From assembly GCA_028701715.1 (NCBI GenBank), contig JAQVQF010000030.1:1-14864 (forward strand): 14,864 bases of DNA, written 5' to 3'. Shown piece after piece: positions 1 through 8,112 of the stretch. The position numbers and the translations under genes were made by a program. The notes under the pieces were generated by a model. The model was given only the letters and a program-made list of their open reading frames with translations, was not told where the DNA came from and searched no databases. The DNA comes from Eubacteriales bacterium (GTDB lineage: Bacteria; Bacillota; Clostridia; Oscillospirales; CAG-382). Position 1 is the stretch's first letter, and every line of letters starts with the position of its first letter.

Positions 1-1712
1 CCGGAGCCTGAATACGAAAGAGTAACGGTGTCGGCGTCGGAACAAAGATATTTTAAATCGTATACATAAAGGCTGCCGCTTTCGCAGCGGGCTGTAATAT
101 TGTTGATACGAGCCCCCGCGTTACATTCTATATTTATACTGCCCTCCCCGGAAAAGAACAGCTTTACGGTATTTGCGATGCGCGAAACGGGAAGGGTTAT
201 TATAAAATCCTCGTCCGCGGTTATTCCTTTCTGAGTGGAGCCGGAAAGAGTGTTTTCTCCGTCCGTCCAGCTGAAAGTATAATCGGAAGCTGCCGCGTTT
301 CCCTTGCAATTCGAGCCGATATAATCTTTGTTTATTTTATTTTCGGCGTTTTCAAAAATAATCCAGTCGGTTTCACCCGACGCGGTTATGTCGATATCGC
401 TTTCCGTTTCGTATATATTGCCGATAAAAGTGAAGCCGTCGTCAAAATCGGCATTTCCCTTGACCTTATATACATCCGTGCCGTGCGCCGGTACGCTTAT
501 CGTCAGCGTGCCGTTTATTACGGGAATATCACGGTGTTCCCACAGATCGCGGGCGGCGGAAACTCCGTTAATGCCTATTGATGAAAAATCAAGATCAAGC
601 GTCAGATCGCTGTCGCTTTTGTTGAGCACCGCCACGGCTTTGCAGCCGTCGTTTTGTGTGCCGAGGCTTTTTACCCAGATTTCATAGCCCGATTCGATGT
701 TTTCGTAAACCATAACAGCGGAAAGGCAGGCTTCGTCCTGGTTGAGAGCAATAATTTCCTTATTCGAAAGCACGGACAGCGCGTCGTCGGAAATCGAACC
801 GACATCGCAGCCTATGAGCAGAGGAGCCGACATCATGCACCACATGGAAAAATGCGTTTTATCCTCCTCATAGCTCATGCCGTTGCCCACCTGGAGCATA
901 TCGAGATCGTTTACATGTCCCGGTGAGGTATGCTTTGTTATGGCTTTAACGGTGTCTATCTGGAGCAATATGGAATCAAAGGAGGGAGCGATATCACCGT
1001 ATATACGCCAGGAATCGGCGACCTTTGTCACCCATTCGCCGGGGAAATGCCAGCAGCAGATATTGTAAATTTTATCTTGACCGTATTTTTCCTCTATTTC
1101 GGATATTATATCGCCTATTTTCGTATATTGGTCCTGTACGTTAAGGTTCAGCGACGAGCCGCCGCACCAATCGACCTTTATAAAATCGTAACCCCATTCG
1201 CCGAGATATCTTTCCAAATCCTCGCGTTCAAAGCCGTAAAGGCCGACATGCTTGTCGGTGGTGTACATGTCGTCGTTCCAGCCGCAGGTGGTGTCGCCGC
1301 CGTCGGAATATATGCCGGCATACAGGCCGTTTTCATGCGCGTAATCGGCGATATATTTCATTCCGTTCGGCCAGTAACGGCTTTTTTCGTTTACCACACC
1401 GTCGTCGCGGCCGTTCTGCCAGCCGTCGTCTATATTGACAAAGTTATAGCCGCATTCATACAAACCCGTGGCTATTAACGCGTCTATCTGACGGATCACT
1501 ATTTCCTCGGAAATATTGGTTTGATAATAGTTCCAGGACGACCAGCCCATAAGAGGAGTCGTTTTTTGGGAAAAGCTTAAAGCCGCATCGCCGTTATCGG
1601 CATCGCCGCTATCGGCATCGTCGCTTCCGGCTGCGCGTATATTAAGAGCGGTAAAAGGAAAAACGGAAATAATAAAAGCCGTGATAAGAAGAAGAGATAT
1701 GTATTTTTTCAT
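1..1712 (-). CDS. GH27 alpha-galactosidase, exported, 3' end beyond window
   Basis: Predicted secreted glycoside hydrolase family 27 enzyme that would release terminal alpha-galactose (or a related residue) from glycans. The frame is open from the ATG at 1712 to base 1, giving 570 codons with no stop, so the C-terminus is missing. Residues 1-28 form a signal peptide, followed by a short Asp/Gly/Ala linker (29-43). The catalytic barrel begins at TPLMGWSSWN (52-61). NIDDGWQ (93-99), a KVDWCGG nucleophile motif with Asp181, SWRIYGDI with the likely acid/base Asp240, and GHVNDLDMLQVGNG (265-278) are all family signatures. The usual antiparallel beta domain runs to about 417. Residues 420-570 are an extra beta-rich module of unknown type, perhaps carbohydrate binding. 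The start is set by GGGAGG, which lies inside the end of the upstream lipoprotein gene. The two genes are 6 bases apart and look co-transcribed. Confidence 0.93.
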   Translation of the reverse strand, partial: MKKYISLLLITAFIISVFPFTALNIRAAGSDDADSGDADNGDAALSFSQKTTPLMGWSSWNYYQTNISEEIVIRQIDALIATGLYECGYNFVNIDDGWQNGRDDGVVNEKSRYWPNGMKYIADYAHENGLYAGIYSDGGDTTCGWNDDMYTTDKHVGLYGFEREDLERYLGEWGYDFIKVDWCGGSSLNLNVQDQYTKIGDIISEIEEKYGQDKIYNICCWHFPGEWVTKVADSWRIYGDIAPSFDSILLQIDTVKAITKHTSPGHVNDLDMLQVGNGMSYEEDKTHFSMWCMMSAPLLIGCDVGSISDDALSVLSNKEIIALNQDEACLSAVMVYENIESGYEIWVKSLGTQNDGCKAVAVLNKSDSDLTLDLDFSSIGINGVSAARDLWEHRDIPVINGTLTISVPAHGTDVYKVKGNADFDDGFTFIGNIYETESDIDITASGETDWIIFENAENKINKDYIGSNCKGNAAASDYTFSWTDGENTLSGSTQKGITADEDFIITLPVSRIANTVKLFFSGEGSINIECNAGARINNITARCESGSLYVYDLKYLCSDADTVTLSYSGS

Positions 1713-1718
1713 TATCGT

Positions 1719-2093
1719 TTATTCCTCCCGTTCGAATTTTACAGATTTGCTTATTTTGCCCGAAACCGTTTCAACGGTGTAAATGCCGGGGGAAGCCGTA
1801 TAAATTTCGGCTTCACCGTAACCCGCAGTATCCAGCTGCAGTTGCGTAAGATAACCGATATCGCCGTTGTTGTCCAAAACGGTTACCGATACATAATTGT
1901 CGGCATAATTTTTGCCGAAAGAGACACATACGACGGCTTGGCTTCCGGAAACGTCTTCGATTGTCACGATATATTTATCCGGATCAACAGAATCAACGGA
2001 ATTGTCGGAATCGTCGCCTCCCTTGCCGCAGGAAACCGCGCATAATAACAGAGCGAGCAGAAGCGCCGACACGGCGCATAATTTTCTTTTCAT
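1719..2093 (-). CDS. Small exported lipoprotein, function unknown
   Basis: A 124-residue protein that I do not recognise. It starts with a basic and hydrophobic signal (MKRKLCAVSALLLALLL) ending in a plausible lipobox, AVSC, with Cys22 as the lipidated residue. A short Gly/Asp/Ser linker (23-38) precedes an 80-residue domain of alternating hydrophobic and polar stretches (YIVTIEDV, AVVCVSF, YVSVTVLDN, GIYTVETV). That pattern suggests one Ig-like beta-sandwich; this is inference. AGGAAAG-type Shine-Dalgarno bases precede the ATG. It is the first gene after the promoter at 2181-2209 and lies 6 bases before the GH27 gene, so it may help hold or present that enzyme or its substrate at the cell surface. 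Confidence 0.8.
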   Translation of the reverse strand: MKRKLCAVSALLLALLLCAVSCGKGGDDSDNSVDSVDPDKYIVTIEDVSGSQAVVCVSFGKNYADNYVSVTVLDNNGDIGYLTQLQLDTAGYGEAEIYTASPGIYTVETVSGKISKSVKFEREE

Positions 2094-2180
2094 TCATAAA
2101 TCCTTTCCGCATATAAACAGTAAGCATAAGCAATAAGCAATAAACAACAAAGCTATAACGATGTTCATTTTGCTTTTGGT

Positions 2181-2209
2181 ATTATAACATGAATGGTCTA
2201 CGATTACAA
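2181..2209 (-). promoter_or_regulatory. Sigma-A promoter for lipoprotein-GH27 operon
   Basis: Read on the minus strand: TTGTAA (2204-2209), 17-base spacer, TATAAT (2181-2186), with a TGT extended -10 just before the hexamer. It lies about 88 bases upstream of the lipoprotein ATG, which leaves a leader of roughly 80 bases. The leader holds short CAATAAG-type repeats but no clear riboswitch. Confidence 0.75.
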
Positions 2210-2265
2210 CAGCATTTAACACGATATACTTCACCTTGGCGACGGCGTTATTGCCGTATAATAAC

Positions 2266-2289
2266 AAAAAGCCCCATATGAGGCTTTTT
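2266..2289 (-). terminator. Intrinsic terminator after solute-binding protein gene
   Basis: AAAAAGCC (2266-2273) and GGCTTTTT (2282-2289) form an 8-bp stem around an 8-base loop. On the minus strand the stem runs into TTTTTGTTATT. It lies 24 bases past the stop codon of the solute-binding protein gene and separates it from the lipoprotein-GH27 operon. Confidence 0.8.
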
Positions 2290-2312
2290 GCGGTATAAAA
2301 GCTTATTTCCTG

Positions 2313-3854
2313 TTAATCCTCATAATCTGCAATCAATTCCTCTATCGATTGTTGTACGCTGTCCCTTATGGAATCCAGCTTGGATACGATGTCGGTGGAT
2401 TTAGCCGTTATAAGATCGGGGATAATACTGTTGAGACCGGAAAAACCGTAAATAACGGCGGGATCATATACAATACTGTCGAAAATAATATCAAGCATTT
2501 TTTCGGAATCCTCATCGATAAAATCCTTGCTCTTGAGTACGACGTTGTAATAGGTGTTGGAAACGTAATTTTTACCGCCTATCGCCATCAGTTCACACAT
2601 ATAAGCCGAAAATTCGGGATCGGCTACGGTCAGGGGTATACAGATTCCATAAGCGTAAGCCGCCGAGCATTTGGTATAATAGTCATCCTGCTGCTCGTTG
2701 TATTTGGCGGCGGGGACGATACCGTAATTGATGCCGTAGGGTCTCAGCTTTTTAACGGCGGAAAAATGCAATGCCATAAACAGAGCGCGTTCCTCGCCGA
2801 AAACCTTTACGACCGTACCGTAGATGTCGGTTCTGTTGGTCCAGTCGGCAACCGTCGCCACCCATGTCTTGGATTCGGAGGCAAGGCCGAGAACGTATTG
2901 GGCGACATCGATGGATCTGACGGTGGAGCCTATGGAAATAATGGGGTAATTATTGTTATCCTTTGTTACAAGCTGTTCGCCGCAGCCGTAGAAGAAGGAA
3001 GGACCGGTGTCGATTATACCCCACATATCGTTTTCATCCATAATATCATCGTCAATAATAATTCCGGTGACAAGCTTGCATTTGGTATACAGATTGTCAA
3101 GCGTCCATGTGCCGTCATAAACGTCCTGATAAATATTATAGCCGGGGAAGTAGCTTGCGAGCAAATCCTGGTTAAAGGCTATACCGGAAGACACGATTTT
3201 CTGCATAATGGTCATATCGCTGGCGGTAAAATAAACCTTGTCGCCGACAGAAACGGCTTCGGTGGCGTTTTGATCCCACCAGGGGGCATCCAGGTCGATA
3301 ATGTGAGAAAAATCACACAGGTCAAAGAGAGAGCCTTCCCGAGCCAGAATGGCACAGCTCGGCATAAAGGGCATTGCGGCGTCAAAGGTGTCCAATCCGC
3401 TGGAAATTTCAAGTCTTACTGCGTTTAATACATTCACCACGGGCACGGCTTTGACGACTATGCCGTATGTATCATAAATCCAATCGTTCCTTCTCACGAC
3501 ACCGTCTATGATGACCTGATCGGTGGTTGAGTAAAGCGGTTCGATTTCCTCGCTGAAATATGTGGTTTGCTCTTCGTTGGAGCAAACGAGAACTCTGAAT
3601 TCCCCGTAATTTACCCATTCGGAATTAAATTCGGGAAGATTTTTGGTCGAATATAAGCCGTTTTCGTCGGTATACGGATCCTCGCTTACGGTTTGTGACG
3701 ATTCGTCCTCACCGCTTTCGGACTGCTCGCTTGTAACGGATGTATCATTCGTGGATTCGTCGGAGGTATCGCCGTTGCTGTCATCGCAGCCGACAAAAAA
3801 TACAAACATCATTAGAAAACATAAAAGGAGAGAAATCACGGCTTTCGGCTTCAT
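2313..3854 (-). CDS. Extracellular solute-binding lipoprotein, sugar ABC type
   Basis: A 513-residue lipoprotein resembling family 1 (sugar) solute-binding proteins, which trap a ligand outside the membrane and pass it to an ABC permease. The signal peptide ends at FVGC, so Cys23 is the likely lipid anchor. Residues 24-62 are an acidic Ser/Thr/Glu/Asp linker. The binding fold shows family-like segments: PWWDQNA (191-197), a KVYFTASD strand (206-213), AFNQDLL (226-232) and GTWTLDNLY (248-256). GAAAGGAA precedes the ATG. No permease or ATPase gene is adjacent; the gene has its own promoter and terminator and stands alone. The ligand cannot be read from the sequence. It may feed a permease encoded elsewhere or act only as a sensor or scavenger. 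Confidence 0.85.
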   Translation of the reverse strand: MKPKAVISLLLCFLMMFVFFVGCDDSNGDTSDESTNDTSVTSEQSESGEDESSQTVSEDPYTDENGLYSTKNLPEFNSEWVNYGEFRVLVCSNEEQTTYFSEEIEPLYSTTDQVIIDGVVRRNDWIYDTYGIVVKAVPVVNVLNAVRLEISSGLDTFDAAMPFMPSCAILAREGSLFDLCDFSHIIDLDAPWWDQNATEAVSVGDKVYFTASDMTIMQKIVSSGIAFNQDLLASYFPGYNIYQDVYDGTWTLDNLYTKCKLVTGIIIDDDIMDENDMWGIIDTGPSFFYGCGEQLVTKDNNNYPIISIGSTVRSIDVAQYVLGLASESKTWVATVADWTNRTDIYGTVVKVFGEERALFMALHFSAVKKLRPYGINYGIVPAAKYNEQQDDYYTKCSAAYAYGICIPLTVADPEFSAYMCELMAIGGKNYVSNTYYNVVLKSKDFIDEDSEKMLDIIFDSIVYDPAVIYGFSGLNSIIPDLITAKSTDIVSKLDSIRDSVQQSIEELIADYED

Positions 3855-3922
3855 GCTTATTCATTCCTTTCAATAAAAAAATTTACATATATGTATATAA
3901 TATCTAATATGGATATAAAAGA

Positions 3923-3951
3923 TATATAACAGTAATGTTAATTTATTGTAA
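3923..3951 (-). promoter_or_regulatory. Candidate sigma-A promoter for solute-binding protein
   Basis: Minus strand: TTACAA (3946-3951), 17-base spacer, TATATA (3923-3928) with a TGT extended -10. It leaves a leader of about 60 bases before the ATG at 3854. The surrounding DNA is very AT-rich, so chance matches are possible. Confidence 0.5.
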
Positions 3952-3956
3952 ACATA

Positions 3957-3983
3957 TTGACAGAAGCTTTTGTAATTTATAAT
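3957..3983 (+). promoter_or_regulatory. Candidate promoter for SRAP gene
   Basis: A perfect TTGACA (3957-3962) is followed 15 bases later by TATAAT (3978-3983). At a more usual 17-18 bases the hexamers are TAATAA or AATAAT, so the exact -10 is uncertain. The -35 begins only 5 bases from the -35 of the opposite-strand promoter. No Clostridia/Bacillus-type SOS box (GAAC-N4-GTTC) was seen. The leader of about 100 bases contains an imperfect inverted repeat (TGTCGG ... CCGATACA, about 4019-4039). Confidence 0.5.
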
Positions 3984-4085
3984 AATATGATAATCTAATA
4001 TCAATATATTCGCTTGGTGTCGGCTTTAGGTCCGATACAATGATAAGCAATATAAAATACGAAATATTGAAAGGCAGACATTCAT

Positions 4086-4625
4086 ATGTGCTGCAGATAT
4101 TATGTACCCGGTGAGATGAGCGAATTTATGCTTCTCAAATACCTAAACGCCATAAACGACAATAAGCCCAAGCACGGGGAAATTTTCCCCACGGATATGT
4201 CGCCGGTTATATACGGCGGGGATAATATTGCCGTTACCTCCATGAAATGGGGCTTTTCATCTCAAAAAGGCCCGGTTTTCAACGCTCGCGGCGAGACCTT
4301 TGAGGAAAAAGCTTTTTTCCGCCCTTATGCCGATAATCGCTGCGCCGCCTTTTGCAGCGAATATTACGAATGGAACGGCAAGGTAAAATACGCGGTGAGA
4401 GCCAAGAACGACAAGCCGATATTCCTTGCCGGAATATACAGGTCCATACCGGGACAGGGAAGTGAATTTACGATAATAACCCTGCCTCCGGTAATAGATA
4501 TAGCGCCGCTTCACGACCGTATGCCGCTTGCCGTAACAAATGAAGCCGCCGAGGAATGGCTGGCGGGAAGGGATATTCAATATGTTTTCCGCGGAGTGCA
4601 GGAGCTTTGTTATGAAAGAGCGTAA
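4086..4625 (+). CDS. SRAP-domain abasic-site-binding protein (YedK/HMCES family)
   Basis: A 179-residue SRAP protein. Family members use Cys2, exposed after Met removal, to form a covalent thiazolidine link with abasic sites in single-stranded DNA, shielding them during replication. Here the N-terminus is MCCRYY, so Cys2 is present. Other visible family features are MKWGF (53-57), FNARGET (65-71, the DNA-contact Asn and Arg), EYYEW (92-96, with the conserved Glu95), AGIYR (115-119), FTIITLPP (128-135) and the LHDRMP motif with His143. The length is at the short end for bacterial members (about 180-225). GAAAGG lies 11 bases before the ATG. It is a single-gene unit, divergent from the binding protein, and its 3' end overlaps the convergent hypothetical gene by 16 bases. 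Confidence 0.93.
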   Translation: MCCRYYVPGEMSEFMLLKYLNAINDNKPKHGEIFPTDMSPVIYGGDNIAVTSMKWGFSSQKGPVFNARGETFEEKAFFRPYADNRCAAFCSEYYEWNGKVKYAVRAKNDKPIFLAGIYRSIPGQGSEFTIITLPPVIDIAPLHDRMPLAVTNEAAEEWLAGRDIQYVFRGVQELCYERA

Positions 4626-5122
4626 CCCAAACGCGGCAGAAATCGGCAGAGTATGACGCGGTAAGCGGGATTATAGGCATCCCTGTATGTTTTGCTGTGG
4701 CTTACCGCCGGATAACCGTAAGAAGCATAGGTTTTCATAAACGCTGCGAATTCTTCCGCCGTAAACGCAAAAACGGAAGGATTTTTTGCCGTAAGGGATA
4801 AAATTTCGGAAAGCGCGGCTATAAGCTCATCCGTTGAACCGCGTTTGAATTCGGAGCTTTCCGCGAAGCTTTCCGCCAAAACGGGAAGCAGGTCCCTTTT
4901 CATAGGCTGCAGATTTACTCTCGCGAAGCCGTTGCCGATATTTATAAATTTTTCAAAACCGTCGTCCTTTTCAATTTGGGAGTATTCCTCGTTCAGGTAA
5001 TCAAGGCAGCCTCCGTCCACGAAGTGAGAAACGCCGAAAACCGACTGATAGCAAAGCTTTGCGAAATCAACCGGCTGCATCATGGGGTATTTGTCGGCAT
5101 GAAGCAATATAATGTCTTTCAT
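4610..5122 (-). CDS. Conserved hypothetical protein, 170 residues
   Basis: I do not recognise a named family. The protein has no signal peptide or membrane segment and looks soluble and mostly alpha-helical. Visible features are an N-terminal ILLHADKYPMMQPVDFAK segment, FGVSHFVD (29-36), an acidic middle, NIGNGFARVNL (61-71), and a C-terminal stretch rich in Tyr and Arg (SHSKTYRDAYNPAYRVI). The conserved-looking His, Asp and Arg residues would fit an enzyme, but no function can be assigned. It starts 10 bases after the stop of the LRR surface protein gene, with only a weak ribosome binding site (AAAAGAA), so translation may be coupled to it. Its stop codon lies inside the 3' end of the SRAP gene on the other strand. 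Confidence 0.75.
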   Translation of the reverse strand: MKDIILLHADKYPMMQPVDFAKLCYQSVFGVSHFVDGGCLDYLNEEYSQIEKDDGFEKFINIGNGFARVNLQPMKRDLLPVLAESFAESSEFKRGSTDELIAALSEILSLTAKNPSVFAFTAEEFAAFMKTYASYGYPAVSHSKTYRDAYNPAYRVILCRFLPRLGYALS

Positions 5123-5132
5123 TGCTATTCTT

Positions 5133-8051
5133 TTATTTAGAATTATTATATATCGCTTTTTTGCGATGCTTTTTTATAATAACCATTGTAAACGCGAACA
5201 ATAAAAGCACAGCTGCGGCCATTGATATATAAATTATTAGGTTGCCGTCCGTTCCTTCATTATTAAAAACGGCTTCAGAGATAACCGGGGTTGAATCGGT
5301 TTCGGAGACAAAAACCGAATTATCTTCCGAATTGTTTTCCGAAGGAGGTTCCGGTTCAGTATAATCATACACTTTTTCCGCCGAATACAGAGCGTCATTA
5401 TATAAACCTATACTTATATCAGCCCATTTATCGGCGGAACCGGTATAATAAACAATTTTCAGATTTGTACATCTGTCAAACGCACCATATTCTATCCTTG
5501 TAATAGTATCCGGTATAATAATGCTTGTTTCAACACAAGTGGGAAACGCCCATTTTCCTATACTTGTCACACTTCCATCGGAAGGTATCACACTGTATCT
5601 ACAGCCGGCAATAAGCGTTTTAATATCGGTCTCAATCAGACAGTTCCCGTCACTGTGGTATATCATATTTCCGTTTTCAACGATTATGCTCTTCAACCTA
5701 TAACAATACATAAAAGCCCTGTCTCCGATTTTCGTCACATTACCGGAGATAAAAATATCCGTTAGTCCACTACATCCTTGAAACGCTTCGTATCCTATGT
5801 ACGTTACGCTGTCGGGTATGGCAACATTTATCAATTTAGTGCAATAACCGAAAACGCCATCGTTTATTGCTGTTAAATTATCAGATATTTTTATATATTC
5901 AAGTCCGGTACAGACACAGAACGCATATTTACCGATACTTATTACGCTGTTGGGAATTACAAGTTCAGTCAGCAGATTGCAACCATAAAAAGCATACTCG
6001 CCTATGTCTAATAATCCGTCCGGTAAAATAATATCCGAAAGACTTGTGCATTGGTAGAAAGCATAATCACCAATTTTCTTAACGCTTTCGGGGACGATAA
6101 CGCTTGTTAGATTCTGACATCCATAGAATGCTCTGTTTCCCACTTCAATAACCCCGTATGATATATAGACATTAGTCATCCCTTGGCAATAAGAGAAGGT
6201 TTGATTACCAATTTTTTCAATGCTGCTCGGAATTGTTATTTCGGTAAGTCCCTTGCAACCGGAAAAAGCATCGTCTCCTATAAATTTTATCCCGTCAGAT
6301 AAAGTCAGATATGTCAACCCTGTACAGCCATAGAACGCGTTATAACCGATATCAGTCACGCTTCCCGGAATATTTAAACCTGTTAGACCGCTGCAGTTGG
6401 TAAAAGCATTATTACCTATTATTTTAACACTATCGGGGATTACAATATTCGTAATACCGCTGCAAAAACCGAAAGCGTTGTTCCCGATACTTGTCACACT
6501 GTCGGGAATCGTTACGGAGATCAATTCGGTACTTACATATAACCCATAATCCGCAATGCATTTTGTCCCGTTTTTTATTATATATGTTCCTGACAACGAC
6601 TCATTTGTACTGATCAGATGGTTACCTATATAAAGCACACCATCAGACCAGTTGGAAGGATCGTTATAAAGCGCGGTTTCATAAAATGCGTTTGAACTGA
6701 TTTTTATTATACTGTCAGGAAGTAATAGCAAAGCTAATTTATGGCAATTTCCGAAAGCCCAGTTTCCGATACTTTTCAGGTTGCCGGAAACGGTAATGTT
6801 TGATAAATTATAACAATCGCCAAAAGCAAAGTCCCCGATTTTAACAACGCTGTCCGGGATGTTTATATCGGTAAGATCAACGCAAACATGAAATGCATAA
6901 TCGCCAATGCACGTCACACTTCCATCGGAAGGAATAACACTGTTTTTACAACCGGAAAGAAGGGTCTTGCTTTCAATTTCTATAAGACAGTTTCCCTCGC
7001 CTCGATATACTATATTATTACTATCTACAATTATACGCTCAAGATGACTGCACCTGCAAAATGCTTTATCACCGATAATCGACACACTGCTGGAAATTAA
7101 TACTTCTTTGAGTCTCGTACAGTCATAAAAAGCGTTATCACCGATTGTCAATACACTGTTGGGAATAATAATTTCATTGAGTCTCGTACAGTTATAAAAA
7201 GCATTATTGCCGATGGTAATTACACTGTCAGGGATTAAAACACCGCTTAATTGTGAACCACAGAACGCATTTCCCGCAATGCACCTTGTTCCGTTTTGTA
7301 TTGTATATACACCCGATATGGTTTCTTTGGAATTAATCAAACAATTGCCGATATAAAGCACATCGCCTGTCCAATTTGACAAATCATTATAATATGCGGT
7401 AGTATCAAATACATATTTACCAATATTTGCTATACTTTCGGTAATCGTTATATCTAAAAGCTGCGTACATTGAAAAAAAGCATTGTCTCCTATAACAGAT
7501 ATACTGCCGGAGATTGACACTTCGGTTAATCCGACACAGCTTTCAAAAGCATTACATCCTATTGTGACCATGTTTCCGTTGAAAACGATTTTTATAAGTT
7601 CCCGGCAATAGCCAAATGCTCTGTATCCTAAATATATTATCTCACCGGGAATATATATATCATTCATTTTTTCACAATTTTCAAACGCTCTGTCACCAAT
7701 GCGTGTTACATTTTCGGGAATACGCACACTTTTTATGCAACAACCTGCAAATGCACGGTTTCCGATATTAATAACATCTGAACCTATGTTTATTGTTTTT
7801 ATAGCATCTGTGAAACCGCCCCATGGCGGATTGCTTATGTCATAATCAGCCATTTCACCGGTTCCTGTAATATCAAGCACACCGGTTTCGGAATCAAACA
7901 ACCAATGCAGGTTTGAGCCGTCTCCGTTGGCACCGCAGGTACCGCTGTCTGTTTGCGGTTCCGCACTTACCGGAAACCCCGGGAAAAGTAAAACGATAAT
8001 AAAGGCTGCCGCCAATAACGCTGTAAACAAGCTGTTGATTTTTCTGCACAT
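5133..8051 (-). CDS. BspA-like leucine-rich repeat surface protein, membrane anchored
   Basis: A 972-residue exported protein built mainly of BspA-type leucine-rich repeats (LRR_5 family) of about 23 residues, each close to the form 'IPDSVTSIGNNAFxxCxxLTxV'. Such proteins are usually surface adhesins or interaction scaffolds. Residues 1-30 are a signal peptide with a VSA cleavage site. Repeats run from about residue 70 to 890. Two non-repeat inserts each occur twice (VLYIGNxLI-type near 230 and 470; GNCLIE-type near 350 and 820). A Pro/Glu/Ser/Asp-rich stalk (about 900-935) leads to a membrane helix (938-959) and a basic tail, KKHRKKAIYNNSK. No LPxTG motif is present, so anchoring is by the helix. 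AAAGGAG precedes the ATG. The gene looks more AT-rich than its neighbours. Confidence 0.9.
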   Translation of the reverse strand: MCRKINSLFTALLAAAFIIVLLFPGFPVSAEPQTDSGTCGANGDGSNLHWLFDSETGVLDITGTGEMADYDISNPPWGGFTDAIKTINIGSDVINIGNRAFAGCCIKSVRIPENVTRIGDRAFENCEKMNDIYIPGEIIYLGYRAFGYCRELIKIVFNGNMVTIGCNAFESCVGLTEVSISGSISVIGDNAFFQCTQLLDITITESIANIGKYVFDTTAYYNDLSNWTGDVLYIGNCLINSKETISGVYTIQNGTRCIAGNAFCGSQLSGVLIPDSVITIGNNAFYNCTRLNEIIIPNSVLTIGDNAFYDCTRLKEVLISSSVSIIGDKAFCRCSHLERIIVDSNNIVYRGEGNCLIEIESKTLLSGCKNSVIPSDGSVTCIGDYAFHVCVDLTDINIPDSVVKIGDFAFGDCYNLSNITVSGNLKSIGNWAFGNCHKLALLLLPDSIIKISSNAFYETALYNDPSNWSDGVLYIGNHLISTNESLSGTYIIKNGTKCIADYGLYVSTELISVTIPDSVTSIGNNAFGFCSGITNIVIPDSVKIIGNNAFTNCSGLTGLNIPGSVTDIGYNAFYGCTGLTYLTLSDGIKFIGDDAFSGCKGLTEITIPSSIEKIGNQTFSYCQGMTNVYISYGVIEVGNRAFYGCQNLTSVIVPESVKKIGDYAFYQCTSLSDIILPDGLLDIGEYAFYGCNLLTELVIPNSVISIGKYAFCVCTGLEYIKISDNLTAINDGVFGYCTKLINVAIPDSVTYIGYEAFQGCSGLTDIFISGNVTKIGDRAFMYCYRLKSIIVENGNMIYHSDGNCLIETDIKTLIAGCRYSVIPSDGSVTSIGKWAFPTCVETSIIIPDTITRIEYGAFDRCTNLKIVYYTGSADKWADISIGLYNDALYSAEKVYDYTEPEPPSENNSEDNSVFVSETDSTPVISEAVFNNEGTDGNLIIYISMAAAVLLLFAFTMVIIKKHRKKAIYNNSK
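5384..7844 (-). repeat. About 69-bp protein-coding tandem repeats (LRR array)
   Basis: The LRR-coding part of the surface protein gene. Degenerate units of about 69 bases recur, with related phrases for 'IGDNAF', 'C..LT' and 'IPDSV'. The units have diverged in sequence but keep length and frame. Confidence 0.75.
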
Positions 8052-8112
8052 GATGTTTAATCTCCTTTACGCGAAAGAATATTCCGCGTCTTTCAGAAAT
8101 AAATTAATTATT

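Noticed and set aside
1578..1622. Short direct repeats (GCCGTTATCGGCATC-like) as a possible regulatory array
   Set aside because: They are in frame and encode the Asp/Gly/Ala linker after the GH27 signal peptide.
2349..3428. A 359-codon open frame on the plus strand
   Set aside because: It lies wholly opposite the solute-binding protein gene, has no recognisable domain and has low-complexity composition; it is the complement of a real coding frame.
3881..4085. A possible SOS (LexA) box controlling the SRAP gene
   Set aside because: No match to the GAAC-N4-GTTC type pattern was found between the two divergent genes.
5384..7844. Regular repeats that could be mistaken for a CRISPR array or DNA satellite
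   Set aside because: The period is about 69 bases, the units are degenerate and keep one reading frame, and they encode LRR repeats.
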